Positions 33,979-42,517 of a stretch of 64,000 nucleotides of DNA are shown here, one piece after another. Under the pieces are notes generated by a model. It did no database searches. It was not told the origin of the DNA and saw only the letters and a list, made by a program, of their open reading frames with translations. Position numbers and translations under genes: made by a program. Numbering within the stretch: the first letter of the stretch is position 1; each line of letters starts with the position of its first letter. The stretch is from Pseudobutyrivibrio ruminis CF1b (GTDB taxonomy: Bacteria; Bacillota; Clostridia; Lachnospirales; Lachnospiraceae), in assembly GCF_000424005.1 (NCBI RefSeq), contig NZ_AUJB01000012.1, forward strand, positions 62,001 through 126,000, in the 5' to 3' direction.

Positions 33979-34986
33979 TTACTGCAACCAAAGATCCAAA
34001 TCTACTTTACCTTTGATTCCCTTAACTGTGCCGCTTTCTGAATACTGCCAAAGCTGATATTCATATGGCCAATAGAATTCTTTATTATATCCCGCAAACC
34101 ACTTTGGATATTCTGTAAGCTGTGTCAAATCGATAAGCATAGCGCCCATCTCTGTGTTGTGATAAATCATTCCATCATATCCAGCATTCTTGATTGAATT
34201 AAGGAATCCGATGGTAAGATTTGTTCTGTCTTCAACAGAAAGTGTATTTGTGCGGGCCTCGCTGTCGCTTACCTTTTCCACATCAAATACGATTGGAAGC
34301 TGAAGCTCATATCCTTTTAGCAGATCTATTACTGTAGAAGCTTCTTCTAAAACCTCATCCTTTGAAATAGCCTGTGAGAATACGTAAACACCTACATCGA
34401 TACCAGCTGCCTGTGCACCTTCGATGTTCTCGATGCACTTCTCATCAACAACAAGCTTTCCTGTACCGTATCCACGATATACAGCACGAATAAATGCAAA
34501 CTCTACACCGTCTGCCTTAACAGCCTCCCAGTCGATGTCTCCCTGATGTGAAGAAACATCTATACCAAATCTGGAAGTAACTTTGCCGTCTTCTATGTAG
34601 CTGTAACGACCTGTGGTCTCGTCCTCCACAAGGTTATCAATGTTGAATGCACTCTTTGTAAGCTCTTCGTTGATTGGAACAAAGTTGTACTTCTGATTAG
34701 CAGCAACAACAATGTACTCAGGATAGAAAGACTTCAAAACTGAAATTATCGTATTTCCATTTTCAAGAGATTCACGAAGGGAATCAAGAACTGAAACCCT
34801 TCCCTCTTCCTTAGCTTCATCAACAAGTGCCTCTACCTCGGCAGAAGAATAAGTCTGTCCCTCTTCTACCTTGTCCACCTGAATGCGGCCCTTAGTATCA
34901 ATCACTATGTAAATAACACCCACCGCTATTAGTGTCACTATTATCGAAATAATAGATATTAAAAAATATCTGATTGCTTTTCTCAT
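33979..34986 (-). CDS. Membrane-anchored GH25 lysozyme (muramidase)
   Basis: 335 residues: an N-terminal membrane anchor (about residues 7-30, FLISIISIIVTLIAVGVIYIV), a linker domain to about 145, then the GH25 barrel starting RFGIDVSSHQGDIDWEAVKADG. Catalytic and barrel landmarks are DVSSHQG, FAFIRAVYRG, PIVFDVEK and the final YQLWQYSESG...VDLDLWLQ. It should cut the glycan backbone of peptidoglycan outside the cell. Two bases separate it from the GNAT gene, so the two are probably co-transcribed. Confidence 0.9.
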   Translation of the reverse strand: MRKAIRYFLISIISIIVTLIAVGVIYIVIDTKGRIQVDKVEEGQTYSSAEVEALVDEAKEEGRVSVLDSLRESLENGNTIISVLKSFYPEYIVVAANQKYNFVPINEELTKSAFNIDNLVEDETTGRYSYIEDGKVTSRFGIDVSSHQGDIDWEAVKADGVEFAFIRAVYRGYGTGKLVVDEKCIENIEGAQAAGIDVGVYVFSQAISKDEVLEEASTVIDLLKGYELQLPIVFDVEKVSDSEARTNTLSVEDRTNLTIGFLNSIKNAGYDGMIYHNTEMGAMLIDLTQLTEYPKWFAGYNKEFYWPYEYQLWQYSESGTVKGIKGKVDLDLWLQ

Positions 34987-34987
34987 C

Positions 34988-35515
34988 TTATATTCTAAGT
35001 GTCATATCATCAAGCGAACCAATCTGCTTGCGATACCACACTATTCCCTTCCATTTTCCAAATTTGTAACCGATATCTTTGAAATGCCCAACCTCTTCAA
35101 AGCCAAGTGCTTTGTGTAAGGCTATGCTAGGTTCATTATCGTCAGTAATAACACCGTACATGAATTTGTAGCCCATTGCGGAGAGTCTTTCCTCAAGAGC
35201 TGTATATAATTTGCTGCCGATTCCCTGACGCTTTGGCGCATCATTAGAAACGTAGATAGTAGTCTCTACAGAGAACTTATAAGCATCATGATGTCTAACC
35301 TGGCCGCCATATGCCATTCCCAGGATCTTTCCGGTCTCATCACAAGCCACAATATAAGGATACGCCTTCTTTGTGTCAATAATACTCTGTCTGTATACCT
35401 CTATAGAAGGATTCTTCTCTGTAAAAGTAACCGATGTATTCTCAGCATAATAGCCATAAATATCATGAATGGCGCTGGCATCACTTTCCACAGCGTCACG
35501 AATTTCTATATCCAT
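34988..35515 (-). CDS. GNAT N-acetyltransferase (phosphinothricin acetyltransferase-like)
   Basis: About 175 residues. The sequence MDIEIRDAVESDASAIHDIYGYYAENTSVTFTEK matches the start of the Pat/MddA group, and the acetyl-CoA motif A is KRQGIGSKLYTALEERL. Members acetylate amino groups of small molecules such as methionine sulfoximine. The ATG at 35515 has AGGAGA 6 bases upstream; the TTG at 35530 overlaps that site and is rejected. Confidence 0.8.
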   Translation of the reverse strand: MDIEIRDAVESDASAIHDIYGYYAENTSVTFTEKNPSIEVYRQSIIDTKKAYPYIVACDETGKILGMAYGGQVRHHDAYKFSVETTIYVSNDAPKRQGIGSKLYTALEERLSAMGYKFMYGVITDDNEPSIALHKALGFEEVGHFKDIGYKFGKWKGIVWYRKQIGSLDDMTLRI

Positions 35516-35681
35516 AGTCAATCTCCTCAAAGCTAGTATAGATAAAATGATAACAAAGCCCTATATTTATTTCAAATAAAATAGACATATTTTAGATTGT
35601 TTTATATTTAACTTTACAAATCCCGTTATTTCATCTATAACAATGATTTAGATTTTTATTTTGGACACAGGAGATTTATTC

Positions 35682-36326
35682 ATGAAATACGAAGCAATAC
35701 TTTTCGACTTAGATGGAACACTTTTATACACTCTTGAAGATTTAACCGACAGCATCAACTACATGCTGGATAAATACGGTTTTCCAACTCATTCAATAGA
35801 TGACGTTCGCAGATTTGTAGGCAATGGACTTCGAAAGCTTGTTGAGCGAGCTCTCCCTGAGGGACCTGATTACAAACATTTCGAAGAATTTTTAAAGGAG
35901 TTCATCGAATACTACAACTGTCACAATCTAATCAAAACAAAACCATATGATGGTGTTATTGAGACCACTGAAAAGCTTGCTGCCCTTGGTATGAAAATGG
36001 CTATCGTAACCAATAAAGGTCAGACAGCCAGTGATTCTCTTATTGATGATTTCTTCGCACCACACATCACTATCGTAGTAGGTGATGATGGTATTCACAA
36101 AAGAAAGCCTGATCCAGAGCCAATCGAAATCGCGTTAAACAAGCTCGGCATCACAGATAAATCCAAGGTGCTATATGTAGGCGATTCCGAAGTAGATGCC
36201 ACTACAGCAGAAAACGCAGGCCTTGATTATGTACTCTGCACTTACGGCTTCCGTGATATGGATGTTCTTCAGCAGTTCCATCCAATAGCGTACGTAGATA
36301 GCTTTTCAAAACTCCTGGATATTTAA
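35682..36326 (+). CDS. HAD-family phosphatase, phosphoglycolate phosphatase-like
   Basis: 214 residues. LFDLDGTLLYTLEDL is HAD motif I with a cap entry typical of Gph/PpaX, IVTNKGQTASDSLI is motif II, RKPDPEPIEIALNKLG holds the Lys and YVGDSEVDATTAENAG is motif IV. It probably dephosphorylates 2-phosphoglycolate or a similar small phosphate. The ATG at 35682 has AGGAG 8 bases upstream. Confidence 0.8.
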   Translation: MKYEAILFDLDGTLLYTLEDLTDSINYMLDKYGFPTHSIDDVRRFVGNGLRKLVERALPEGPDYKHFEEFLKEFIEYYNCHNLIKTKPYDGVIETTEKLAALGMKMAIVTNKGQTASDSLIDDFFAPHITIVVGDDGIHKRKPDPEPIEIALNKLGITDKSKVLYVGDSEVDATTAENAGLDYVLCTYGFRDMDVLQQFHPIAYVDSFSKLLDI

Positions 36327-36329
36327 TAA

Positions 36330-36416
36330 GCCAGTAAGTAACAAGCTATTAGATTTCTTAAACGAAGCTTTCTTCAGCTGAGTGTAGAAATACTAATGCT
36401 TGTTACTGTAACTGGC
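36330..36416. other. Long interrupted inverted repeat between convergent genes
   Basis: GCCAGT (36330) pairs with ACTGGC (ends 36416), and GTAACAAGC (36338-36346) with GCTTGTTAC (36398-36406), leaving a 51-base apical region. It fills the whole gap between the HAD phosphatase and the carboxypeptidase. It may be a two-way terminator or a structured RNA; there is no T-run beyond TTTTA. Confidence 0.45.
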
Positions 36417-36421
36417 GAATT

Positions 36422-37561
36422 TTATTTAGCGTAAGATTTATAAATATCTACATGATCATAGATACATCTCCATGAGGAGCTTGAATGAGCGGTGCAGCAA
36501 ATATATTCTGTGCCGCTTTCTGATATCATGGAGCTGACAGCACAGCTTCCAGATTCATCTACATATCCAGTTTTGGCGCCTTCAATCTCGCCCCCAAATT
36601 CCTTATCCTCTATTCTGCGTAAGAACCAGTTGGAAATAGTGATTCCCTCTGGATTTACGTTTGTAGCTGTAGAATTGTAAACCTTTGTGGTAATTACTTC
36701 CTTGCAAAGCTCATTATCAAGAGCTGCCATCATAATAACAGCGATATCATATGGTGTACTGTAGTGCTCTTTGCTGTGGAAACCAACAGGGTTTGTAAAA
36801 TGTGTTGTGCCATTTATTCCAAGAGATGCACACTCTTCATTCATCATCTTAACAAAGCTGTCGATATCACCTGCTACATAGATAGCAAGCTGAGCAGCTG
36901 CATCTCCACCAGAAGGAAGGATTGTTCCGTAGAACAAATCCTTTACAGTAACCTCTTCATCCTCAACAAAACCAGATGTGGAACCGCCACCAGCATATGA
37001 ATAATCAATAGCCTCATGACTCATAACCACCTTGTCGTTAAGCTTGTCAGCTGGAATATGATTTGCTGCTACAAGAACAGTCATAACCTTTGTCATGGAT
37101 GCAGGAACAATCTTTTCAGTAGCATTTCTTGTAGCTACTATTGTCTTTGTTTTATTGTTAATCAACACTGCAGATTCACTGACAACATCTCCGCCAATCT
37201 GAACTGTTTCCTCAGATTCCTTTGCAGAATAATTGCCAGCCTTTGGTGCCTCTTCCTCTTCTATTTCCTTTGTTTCTTCCTCTTTTGGCTCCTCAGCAGC
37301 TTTTGCAGATACTTTTAGACCTGTAGCCTTTTCCTCCTGAGCTTCAGCCTCAGCCACAACCTGTTCCTCGGCTGCCACCTTTAATGAATTATCATCTTTA
37401 CCTTTTATATGGGAAATAATCAGACAGGCTGTAACTATCAATCCGATAATTATCAAAGCCATTTCAGAATAAACCTGAATCCTGCGAATCATCTTCTTGC
37501 GTCTGCGATACTCTCTGCGTTCCTCGCTAGACATATTTCTATTTTTAAAATTATTACTCAT
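36422..37561 (-). CDS. D-alanyl-D-alanine carboxypeptidase (peptidase S11)
   Basis: About 379 residues. A basic cytoplasmic tail and one membrane segment (about 33-53) are followed by a long Ala/Glu/Lys-rich spacer (to about 120) and the S11 domain. Its motifs are PASMTK (SxxK nucleophile), PSGGDAA in place of the usual SxN, and EGAKTGYV (KTG). It trims peptidoglycan stem peptides at the outer membrane face. The ATG at 37561 with GGAG 9 bases upstream is chosen over 37576. The SGG variant is noted under findings. Confidence 0.85.
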   Translation of the reverse strand: MSNNFKNRNMSSEERREYRRRKKMIRRIQVYSEMALIIIGLIVTACLIISHIKGKDDNSLKVAAEEQVVAEAEAQEEKATGLKVSAKAAEEPKEEETKEIEEEEAPKAGNYSAKESEETVQIGGDVVSESAVLINNKTKTIVATRNATEKIVPASMTKVMTVLVAANHIPADKLNDKVVMSHEAIDYSYAGGGSTSGFVEDEEVTVKDLFYGTILPSGGDAAAQLAIYVAGDIDSFVKMMNEECASLGINGTTHFTNPVGFHSKEHYSTPYDIAVIMMAALDNELCKEVITTKVYNSTATNVNPEGITISNWFLRRIEDKEFGGEIEGAKTGYVDESGSCAVSSMISESGTEYICCTAHSSSSWRCIYDHVDIYKSYAK

Positions 37562-37658
37562 AACAAAATACTCCATCTCCCCAATACCGATACAAAAAGT
37601 TTATCATTGATAACTGTTATAGACAATTCAGAACAAACATTTCGTAACTATTGTCCAA

Positions 37659-37698
37659 ATAAAAAATCCAACTGAAGCAAATCGCTCCAATTGGATTT
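37659..37698 (-). terminator. Terminator of the tmRNA gene
   Basis: On the minus strand an 11-bp stem (AAATCCAATTG / CAGTTGGATTT, one G-U pair) is followed by a run of T, just after the tmRNA 3' end. Confidence 0.75.
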
Positions 37699-37702
37699 GA
37701 AT

Positions 37703-38044
37703 TAGTGGACTAGACGGGAGTCGAACCCGTGTCCAAAAGCCAATTCCCGGCCCTTCTACGAGTGTAGTTTGTATTTTTACATTCCCTCCACATAACACCC
37801 ACAAACAGGTTTTATGCTTTAGTAGCTTCATGATACGCCCGCCATCTCAAAGCTTTGATAACGTCGTTTCCTACAAAGTCGAAGTCTGAGTCCTAAAGTG
37901 TAGGTGCTCTAGGTCAGACTGCCGCAACTAGGCAGCGTATGCTAAATTATCGTTAGCGTTTAATTTTAAGTTTGGCCATTTAACCCATCGCCGTGGGACT
38001 CGCTTCTTCCGCTGCATGACCCCTGTCGAAACCATGACTAGCCC
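37703..38044 (-). ncRNA. ssrA: Transfer-messenger RNA (tmRNA)
   Basis: The 5' end GGGCTAGTCATGGTTTCGAC (from 38044) and the 3' end GGGTTCGACTCCCGTCTAGTCC are the tRNA-like halves; 5' GGGCUAG pairs with 3' CUAGUCC. The mRNA part (37957-37928) reads GCT AAC GAT AAT TTA GCA TAC GCT GCC TAG, a tag ANDNLAYAA typical of tmRNAs. The flanking sequence has the expected pseudoknot-rich length (about 342 bases). After the discriminator A the genome has CTA, not CCA, so CCA must be added or repaired. It frees stalled ribosomes together with SmpB, encoded 0.65 kb upstream. Confidence 0.95.
38024..38044. repeat. tmRNA 5' segment, copy inside ssrA
   Basis: 21 bases at the tmRNA 5' end, identical to 38118-38138 in the same orientation. 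Confidence 0.85.
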
Positions 38045-38079
38045 AAAAACTAAATAAATGACTATACAGGTTTCTGATA

Positions 38080-38109
38080 TTAAAAGCATTCATTTCATTC
38101 TGCTTTTAA
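38080..38109 (-). terminator. Inverted repeat after maf, probable terminator
   Basis: TTAAAAGCA (38080-38088) pairs with TGCTTTTAA (38101-38109) around a 12-base loop, between the maf stop and the tmRNA. The stem ends in T-rich sequence, giving a weak terminator for the secG-rnr-smpB-maf transcripts. Confidence 0.4.
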
Positions 38110-38117
38110 CATCACTA

Positions 38118-38138
38118 TGTCGAAACCATGACTAGCCC
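38118..38138. repeat. Duplicated fragment of the tmRNA 5' end
   Basis: The first 21 bases of ssrA occur again 94 bases upstream of the gene, directly after maf. The match begins exactly at the tmRNA 5' G and ends where the tmRNA continues with GGGG. Confidence 0.85.
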
Positions 38139-38147
38139 TAATCAGCA

Positions 38148-38699
38148 CTACAAATTATATAGTACTCTATATACTTTCGCAAGCGGTAATCCTACAACAT
38201 TATTGTAGTCGCCTTCGATGCCTTTAATCAGCACTGCACCTAAGCCCTGGATGCCGTAGGCTCCAGCTTTATCCATTGGCTCCTTTGATGCAATGTAGTC
38301 CCTGATAGCCTCAGGTGAATTCTCATACATTGTAACTTCTGTGCACTCTGAGAATGTCTTAACATCCCCATTCGCATTTACGATAGTAACACCAGTATAA
38401 ACCTGGTGTGCTCTTCCTGAAAGCTCTGTAAGCATTCTGAAAGCATCCTCTTCATCCTTTGGTTTGCCAAGGATTTTATCATCAAATGCAACAACTGTAT
38501 CTGCAGCAAGAACTGTCTCGCCCTTGTGCTTTTCTGCTACTGCAAGTGCCTTCTGTCTGCTGAGATCCTCAACAACCTTTGCTGGAAGTGTCTCAGCGGT
38601 AACCTCATCAATATCAGCTGGATCAACAACAAACTCGATTCCAGCCTGTGCTAATAATTCTTTTCTACGTGGTGATCCCGATGCAAGTACAATTTTCAT
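38148..38699 (-). CDS. maf: Maf-family nucleotide pyrophosphatase
   Basis: 183 residues with the Maf hallmark ASGSPRRKELL at the N-terminus, LAADTVVAFDDKILGKPKD in the middle and GAYGIQGLGAVLIKGIEGDY...VGLPLAKVY at the end. Maf proteins hydrolyse non-canonical or modified nucleoside triphosphates (dTTP/UTP type) in the cytoplasm. The start codon shares one base with the smpB stop (TAATG), so translation is coupled. Confidence 0.92.
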   Translation of the reverse strand: MKIVLASGSPRRKELLAQAGIEFVVDPADIDEVTAETLPAKVVEDLSRQKALAVAEKHKGETVLAADTVVAFDDKILGKPKDEEDAFRMLTELSGRAHQVYTGVTIVNANGDVKTFSECTEVTMYENSPEAIRDYIASKEPMDKAGAYGIQGLGAVLIKGIEGDYNNVVGLPLAKVYRVLYNL

Positions 38700-39166
38700 T
38701 ATCCTAAATTCCTTATCTTAAAGTCTCTCTCTGCTTCTCTCTTCATATCTTTCTTCTGGATATCAGCTCTCTTATCGTAAAGCTTCTTACCTTTTGCCAA
38801 TGCAATCTTGACCTTTACAAGGCCATTATTAAGGTAAACCTCCAAAGGAACGATGGTGTAACCACTTTCCTTAATCTTGCTTAAGAGTCTGTTAATCTCA
38901 GACTTGTGAAGAAGTAGCTTTCTAGGGCGAAGTGGATCTCTGTTGAAGATGTTTCCCTTCTCATAAGGATTAACGTGCATCTGGTAGATGAACATCTCAC
39001 CATTATCAATTCTTACAAAAGCTTCCTTGATAGAGCACTGGCCCATTCTCATGGACTTTACCTCAGTGCCGTGAAGCTCGATTCCTGCCTCATATTCCTC
39101 TTCCATGAAATATTCATGGTAAGCCTTTTTGTTGTTAGCTATTAATTTACGTCCTTCTTTATTCAT
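38699..39166 (-). CDS. smpB: SsrA-binding protein SmpB
   Basis: 155 residues, full length. Landmarks are [31 protein letters not shown] and [17 protein letters not shown], and the C-terminal tail [23 protein letters not shown] that enters the mRNA channel. It binds tmRNA for ribosome rescue. GAGGAATT lies ahead of the ATG. It lies downstream of rnr and upstream of maf and ssrA. Confidence 0.95.
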   Translation of the reverse strand: MNKEGRKLIANNKKAYHEYFMEEEYEAGIELHGTEVKSMRMGQCSIKEAFVRIDNGEMFIYQMHVNPYEKGNIFNRDPLRPRKLLLHKSEINRLLSKIKESGYTIVPLEVYLNNGLVKVKIALAKGKKLYDKRADIQKKDMKREAERDFKIRNLG

Positions 39167-39178
39167 AACAATTCCTCA

Positions 39179-41434
39179 TTAAAATCTCTGAAATTCCGTA
39201 AGTACGAAGTCAATCGTACGGGCCTGCTCATCAACGCTGTCTAAAACAACTGTCACCGGCTGGCCAAGCTTAAAGGTACGGCCTGTGCGCTCACCTACAA
39301 GAGTAAGATTCTCCTCGATGAACTCATAATGATCATCGTACAATGTGGATACGTGAACAAGACCTTCCACTGTATTTTCAAGCTCCACATACATTCCCCA
39401 ACCTGTAATTGAAGAAATGCTTCCTTCGAATTCCTGTCCGATAAATTCCTTCATGTACTGAACCATCTTAAGCTTATCAACCTCGCGCTCACAATCCTCC
39501 GCACGACGCTCAAGCTTGCTTGTCTCAAGAGCCACCTGTGGAAGAATAGACTCGTAATGAGAAAGCTTACGCTCGTTCATACGTCCACGTAAGTGATCCT
39601 TGATTATTCGGTGAATCTGTAAATCAGGATATCTTCGTATAGGCGAAGTGAAATGACAATAATACTGAGCCGCAAGACCAAAGTGTCCCTTGCACTCTGT
39701 ATCGTATTTAGCCTGTTGCATACATCGAAGAGTCATCTTGGTAATGACTGCCTCATCCTCGTGTCCCTTAAGAGAATCCAGCATCTTCTGAATCTCCTTT
39801 GGATGGATACTGTCCTTATTGCCCTTAAGTGAGTAACCACAGGCTCCAAGGAACTTGCCTAAAGTCTGCATCTTCTCTGGATCTGGCGCTCCGTGAACAC
39901 GATATACAAATGGTGATTCCATAAGATTGAAATGCTCTGCAACTGTCTCATTGGCTGCAAGCATGAAATCCTCTATAAGCTTGTGAGCGTCATTGCGCTC
40001 ATATGGAGCAAGACCAACAACCTTACCATTTTCATCGATAAGAATATGTGTCTCAGGGAAATCAAAATCGATAGAGCCTCTCTTCTTACGCTTAGCGCGA
40101 AGAATCTTTGAAAGCTCATACATTTTATCAATCATCTCTGCCACGTCAGCGTACTTCTCACGCTCCTGCGCATCACCAGTCATTATGGCATAAATGCTTG
40201 TGTATGTCATGCGGTGATTGCTGTGGATGACAGATTCGCAAATCTCGTGATCCACAAGATTGCCCTTTTTATCAAATGTCATGATGCAAGAAAGGGCAAG
40301 GCGGTCCTCTCCCTCATTAAGAGAACACATACCATTTGACAATGTGTGAGGAAGCATAGGTATAACTCTGTCTGCAAGATATACAGATGTGCCTCGCTTC
40401 AGTGCCTCCACATCAAGAGCAGATGATTCCTGAACATAGTTAGTAACGTCTGCAATATGAACACCAAGGACATAATTGTCCCCGTCCATCACAAGTGAAA
40501 CGCCGTCATCGATATCCTTTGTGTCCTCGCCGTCGATTGTGACAACGCATAAGTCTCTGATATCATTTCTGCCAGCCATATCAGCCTCAGAAACTGGCTT
40601 TGCAACAGTGGACGCCTGCTTAATAACCTTGTCAGGGAACTCTGTAGTAATGCCAAATGCCTTAACGATAGAAAGTATATCTACACCTGGATCATTCTTA
40701 TGACCAAGAATCTCTGTAATGTGTCCCTCTGGCTTGTGATCGTCATCGCCGTAATCATCGATGTGACAAACAACCTTGTGACCAGAAACAGCGCCCATGC
40801 TCTTTCCTGATGGGATGAAAATATCTCTCAACATCTTCTGGCTGTCAGCTACAACAAAACCAAAAGTACCGCTATCTTCATAAGTACCAACCACATCAGA
40901 AAAACCGTGAGTGATGATTCTTATTACACGTGCCTCCTGACGCTTGCCTGGTGCACCGAAAGTAAGAACTGCAGCAACAATATCGTCCTGCATGGCAAAA
41001 CCTGTATTGTCTCTGCCGACGAAGTAATCTTCTTCCTGGCCCTCTACCTCGATAAAACCGAAGCCATCCTTATGGGAAATAAATCTTCCGATGATATCTG
41101 GCTCGATGTTGTCATCTGATGGTCTGTTGGCACGCTTTGCCACCTGATTAAGTGACTGCTTTTTAGCGGCAGTCTCGGCCTTTGTACCCTTTTTAGACCT
41201 GTGGTCCTTGGTCTTAATAAACTTAGGACGATTCTCAGGAATCTGGTATTTACCACGCTTGGTAATCTCCACCTGACCATCATCAACAAGGTCCTGTAAA
41301 ACCTCTGCGAATTCGGCTCTTTTATCCTTTTCTACATCCAAAAGAATCTCAAGATCCTTCTTCTTCATGGGTATATATGCTGGACTTTTGAAAACGTCCA
41401 TTAAAAAGTGTCTCTGCTTATCGAAATCTTTCAT
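39179..41434 (-). CDS. rnr: Ribonuclease R
   Basis: About 751 residues from the ATG at 41434 (AGGAGG just upstream; the reading from 41488 starts inside the secG terminator and is rejected). Order: N-terminal winged helix (KKKDLEILLDVEKDKRAEF), cold-shock OB domains (GRFISHKDGFGFIEVEG), the RNB catalytic domain with DLCVVTIDGEDTKDIDDGVS (metal-binding Asp cluster), and a C-terminal S1 domain (GQEFEGSISSITGWGMYVELE). A processive 3'-5' exoribonuclease; it also degrades tmRNA-released messages, which fits the neighbours. Confidence 0.95.
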   Translation of the reverse strand: MKDFDKQRHFLMDVFKSPAYIPMKKKDLEILLDVEKDKRAEFAEVLQDLVDDGQVEITKRGKYQIPENRPKFIKTKDHRSKKGTKAETAAKKQSLNQVAKRANRPSDDNIEPDIIGRFISHKDGFGFIEVEGQEEDYFVGRDNTGFAMQDDIVAAVLTFGAPGKRQEARVIRIITHGFSDVVGTYEDSGTFGFVVADSQKMLRDIFIPSGKSMGAVSGHKVVCHIDDYGDDDHKPEGHITEILGHKNDPGVDILSIVKAFGITTEFPDKVIKQASTVAKPVSEADMAGRNDIRDLCVVTIDGEDTKDIDDGVSLVMDGDNYVLGVHIADVTNYVQESSALDVEALKRGTSVYLADRVIPMLPHTLSNGMCSLNEGEDRLALSCIMTFDKKGNLVDHEICESVIHSNHRMTYTSIYAIMTGDAQEREKYADVAEMIDKMYELSKILRAKRKKRGSIDFDFPETHILIDENGKVVGLAPYERNDAHKLIEDFMLAANETVAEHFNLMESPFVYRVHGAPDPEKMQTLGKFLGACGYSLKGNKDSIHPKEIQKMLDSLKGHEDEAVITKMTLRCMQQAKYDTECKGHFGLAAQYYCHFTSPIRRYPDLQIHRIIKDHLRGRMNERKLSHYESILPQVALETSKLERRAEDCEREVDKLKMVQYMKEFIGQEFEGSISSITGWGMYVELENTVEGLVHVSTLYDDHYEFIEENLTLVGERTGRTFKLGQPVTVVLDSVDEQARTIDFVLTEFQRF

Positions 41435-41468
41435 ATTCCTCCTAATAAAACTCTTATAAATACGAAAA

Positions 41469-41486
41469 GCCACCCATACGGGTGGC
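41469..41486 (-). terminator. Hairpin between secG and rnr
   Basis: GCCACCC and GGGTGGC pair around a 4-base loop, with TTTT following on the minus strand. It would end or attenuate secG transcription before rnr. Confidence 0.75.
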
Positions 41487-41502
41487 AATTAAAATCTTAA
41501 TC

Positions 41503-41745
41503 CTAGAAGCTACCAATATTAAGAACAGCAGAAAGCACGAAGAAAAGGATTACACATACGCTTGTAAGCTTAACTAATAAGCCCTCGCGTGAACGACCCT
41601 TGTTACGGCTCCAGTATGAATCGAACTGCTGGCCTGATAAAGAACCAAGTCCGTTCTGCTTGCCCTCCTGGAAAAGAATGATAACTGTAAGTGCCACACA
41701 AATGACGATTAATAATATAATAAGAACATACTTTAATGCTTGCAT
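41503..41745 (-). CDS. secG: Preprotein translocase subunit SecG
   Basis: 80 residues with two membrane segments (about 4-24 and 57-77) and the SecG loop VIILFQEGKQNGLGSLSG. It assists SecYE in protein export. AGGAGG precedes the ATG. It leads the secG-rnr-smpB gene order common in Firmicutes. Confidence 0.92.
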   Translation of the reverse strand: MQALKYVLIILLIVICVALTVIILFQEGKQNGLGSLSGQQFDSYWSRNKGRSREGLLVKLTSVCVILFFVLSAVLNIGSF

Positions 41746-41856
41746 AATTTCCTCCTAATAGAAAAAGTGTTACGCTTCACGCAACAAATGAAGTATATCA
41801 CAGGAGCCCCTAATTTTTCAATAGTTAATACACACTTTTGTAAAAAAAGACTCCCA

Positions 41857-42378
41857 TTAAACTTCTGCGTCAAAGTTCATTCCTGCAAGCATTCCGCCAT
41901 CTGCATTTTTCCTATTTTTTTGATATGGATTATCCTCATTTGGATATTTAATTTGAGTATGTGTTGTTCCTCCTGAGACGTATGTCCTGCCACACTCTGG
42001 ACACACTGCAGTATGGATGGATACTGTTGCATTAAGCACCTTTCCACCCTTCTGTTCTGCCTTGTCATAGGCGTTTGCCACGTGCTCAGCCTCATGGCCT
42101 CTTACTCTGGCCGCTGCCGCCTGTGGAGAAATATGCTGGGCAGACTTAAAAGAAACCTGCTCGTCACTGCCATCCTGATATTTACGGCTGGCACAGGTCT
42201 CGCATTCAATAACCCCGGCTCTTTTAGCTGCACGCTCAGAAGCATAGTTCTTCGCTAAATCAGTACTCTTACCTTCGGCCTTTAGTTCGTCTGCAACCTT
42301 GGAGGAACCATAATTAGATAAATCCATAGATGGGCTGTTCACATATGGATTCTGCCCAATAGAATTAATACCTAACAT
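41857..42378 (-). CDS. HEXXH-motif zinc protein, SprA-like
   Basis: About 173 residues. A disordered, Asn/Ser-rich N-terminus is followed by CETC (59-62), a HEAEH zinc-protease-like motif (His95-Glu96-His99 in RVRGHEAEHVANAY), and CPEC (126-129). The SPQAAAARVRGHEAEHV pattern resembles the SprA-related family. There is no signal peptide. It could be a metallopeptidase or a zinc-stabilised structural protein; the role is unknown. The ATG at 42378 has a GGTGG 5 bases upstream. Confidence 0.6.
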   Translation of the reverse strand: MLGINSIGQNPYVNSPSMDLSNYGSSKVADELKAEGKSTDLAKNYASERAAKRAGVIECETCASRKYQDGSDEQVSFKSAQHISPQAAAARVRGHEAEHVANAYDKAEQKGGKVLNATVSIHTAVCPECGRTYVSGGTTHTQIKYPNEDNPYQKNRKNADGGMLAGMNFDAEV

Positions 42379-42517
42379 AAAAACCACCACCCATAAAACT
42401 ACATACCTATAGGTAATTATATTTTAGCATTAAAATCGTAAATAACTATGAACAATCCCCATTAAACTTTAATTTTCTACTCACTTAATTTATACTTAAA
42501 TCCGGAGGGACAGAATA

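Noticed and set aside
37628-37831. A 67-residue open frame across the tmRNA gene.
   Set aside because: It is a chance reading through the structured RNA and its terminator.
41434-41488. Longer N-terminus for RNase R.
   Set aside because: It would be encoded by the secG terminator hairpin; AGGAGG precedes the ATG at 41434.
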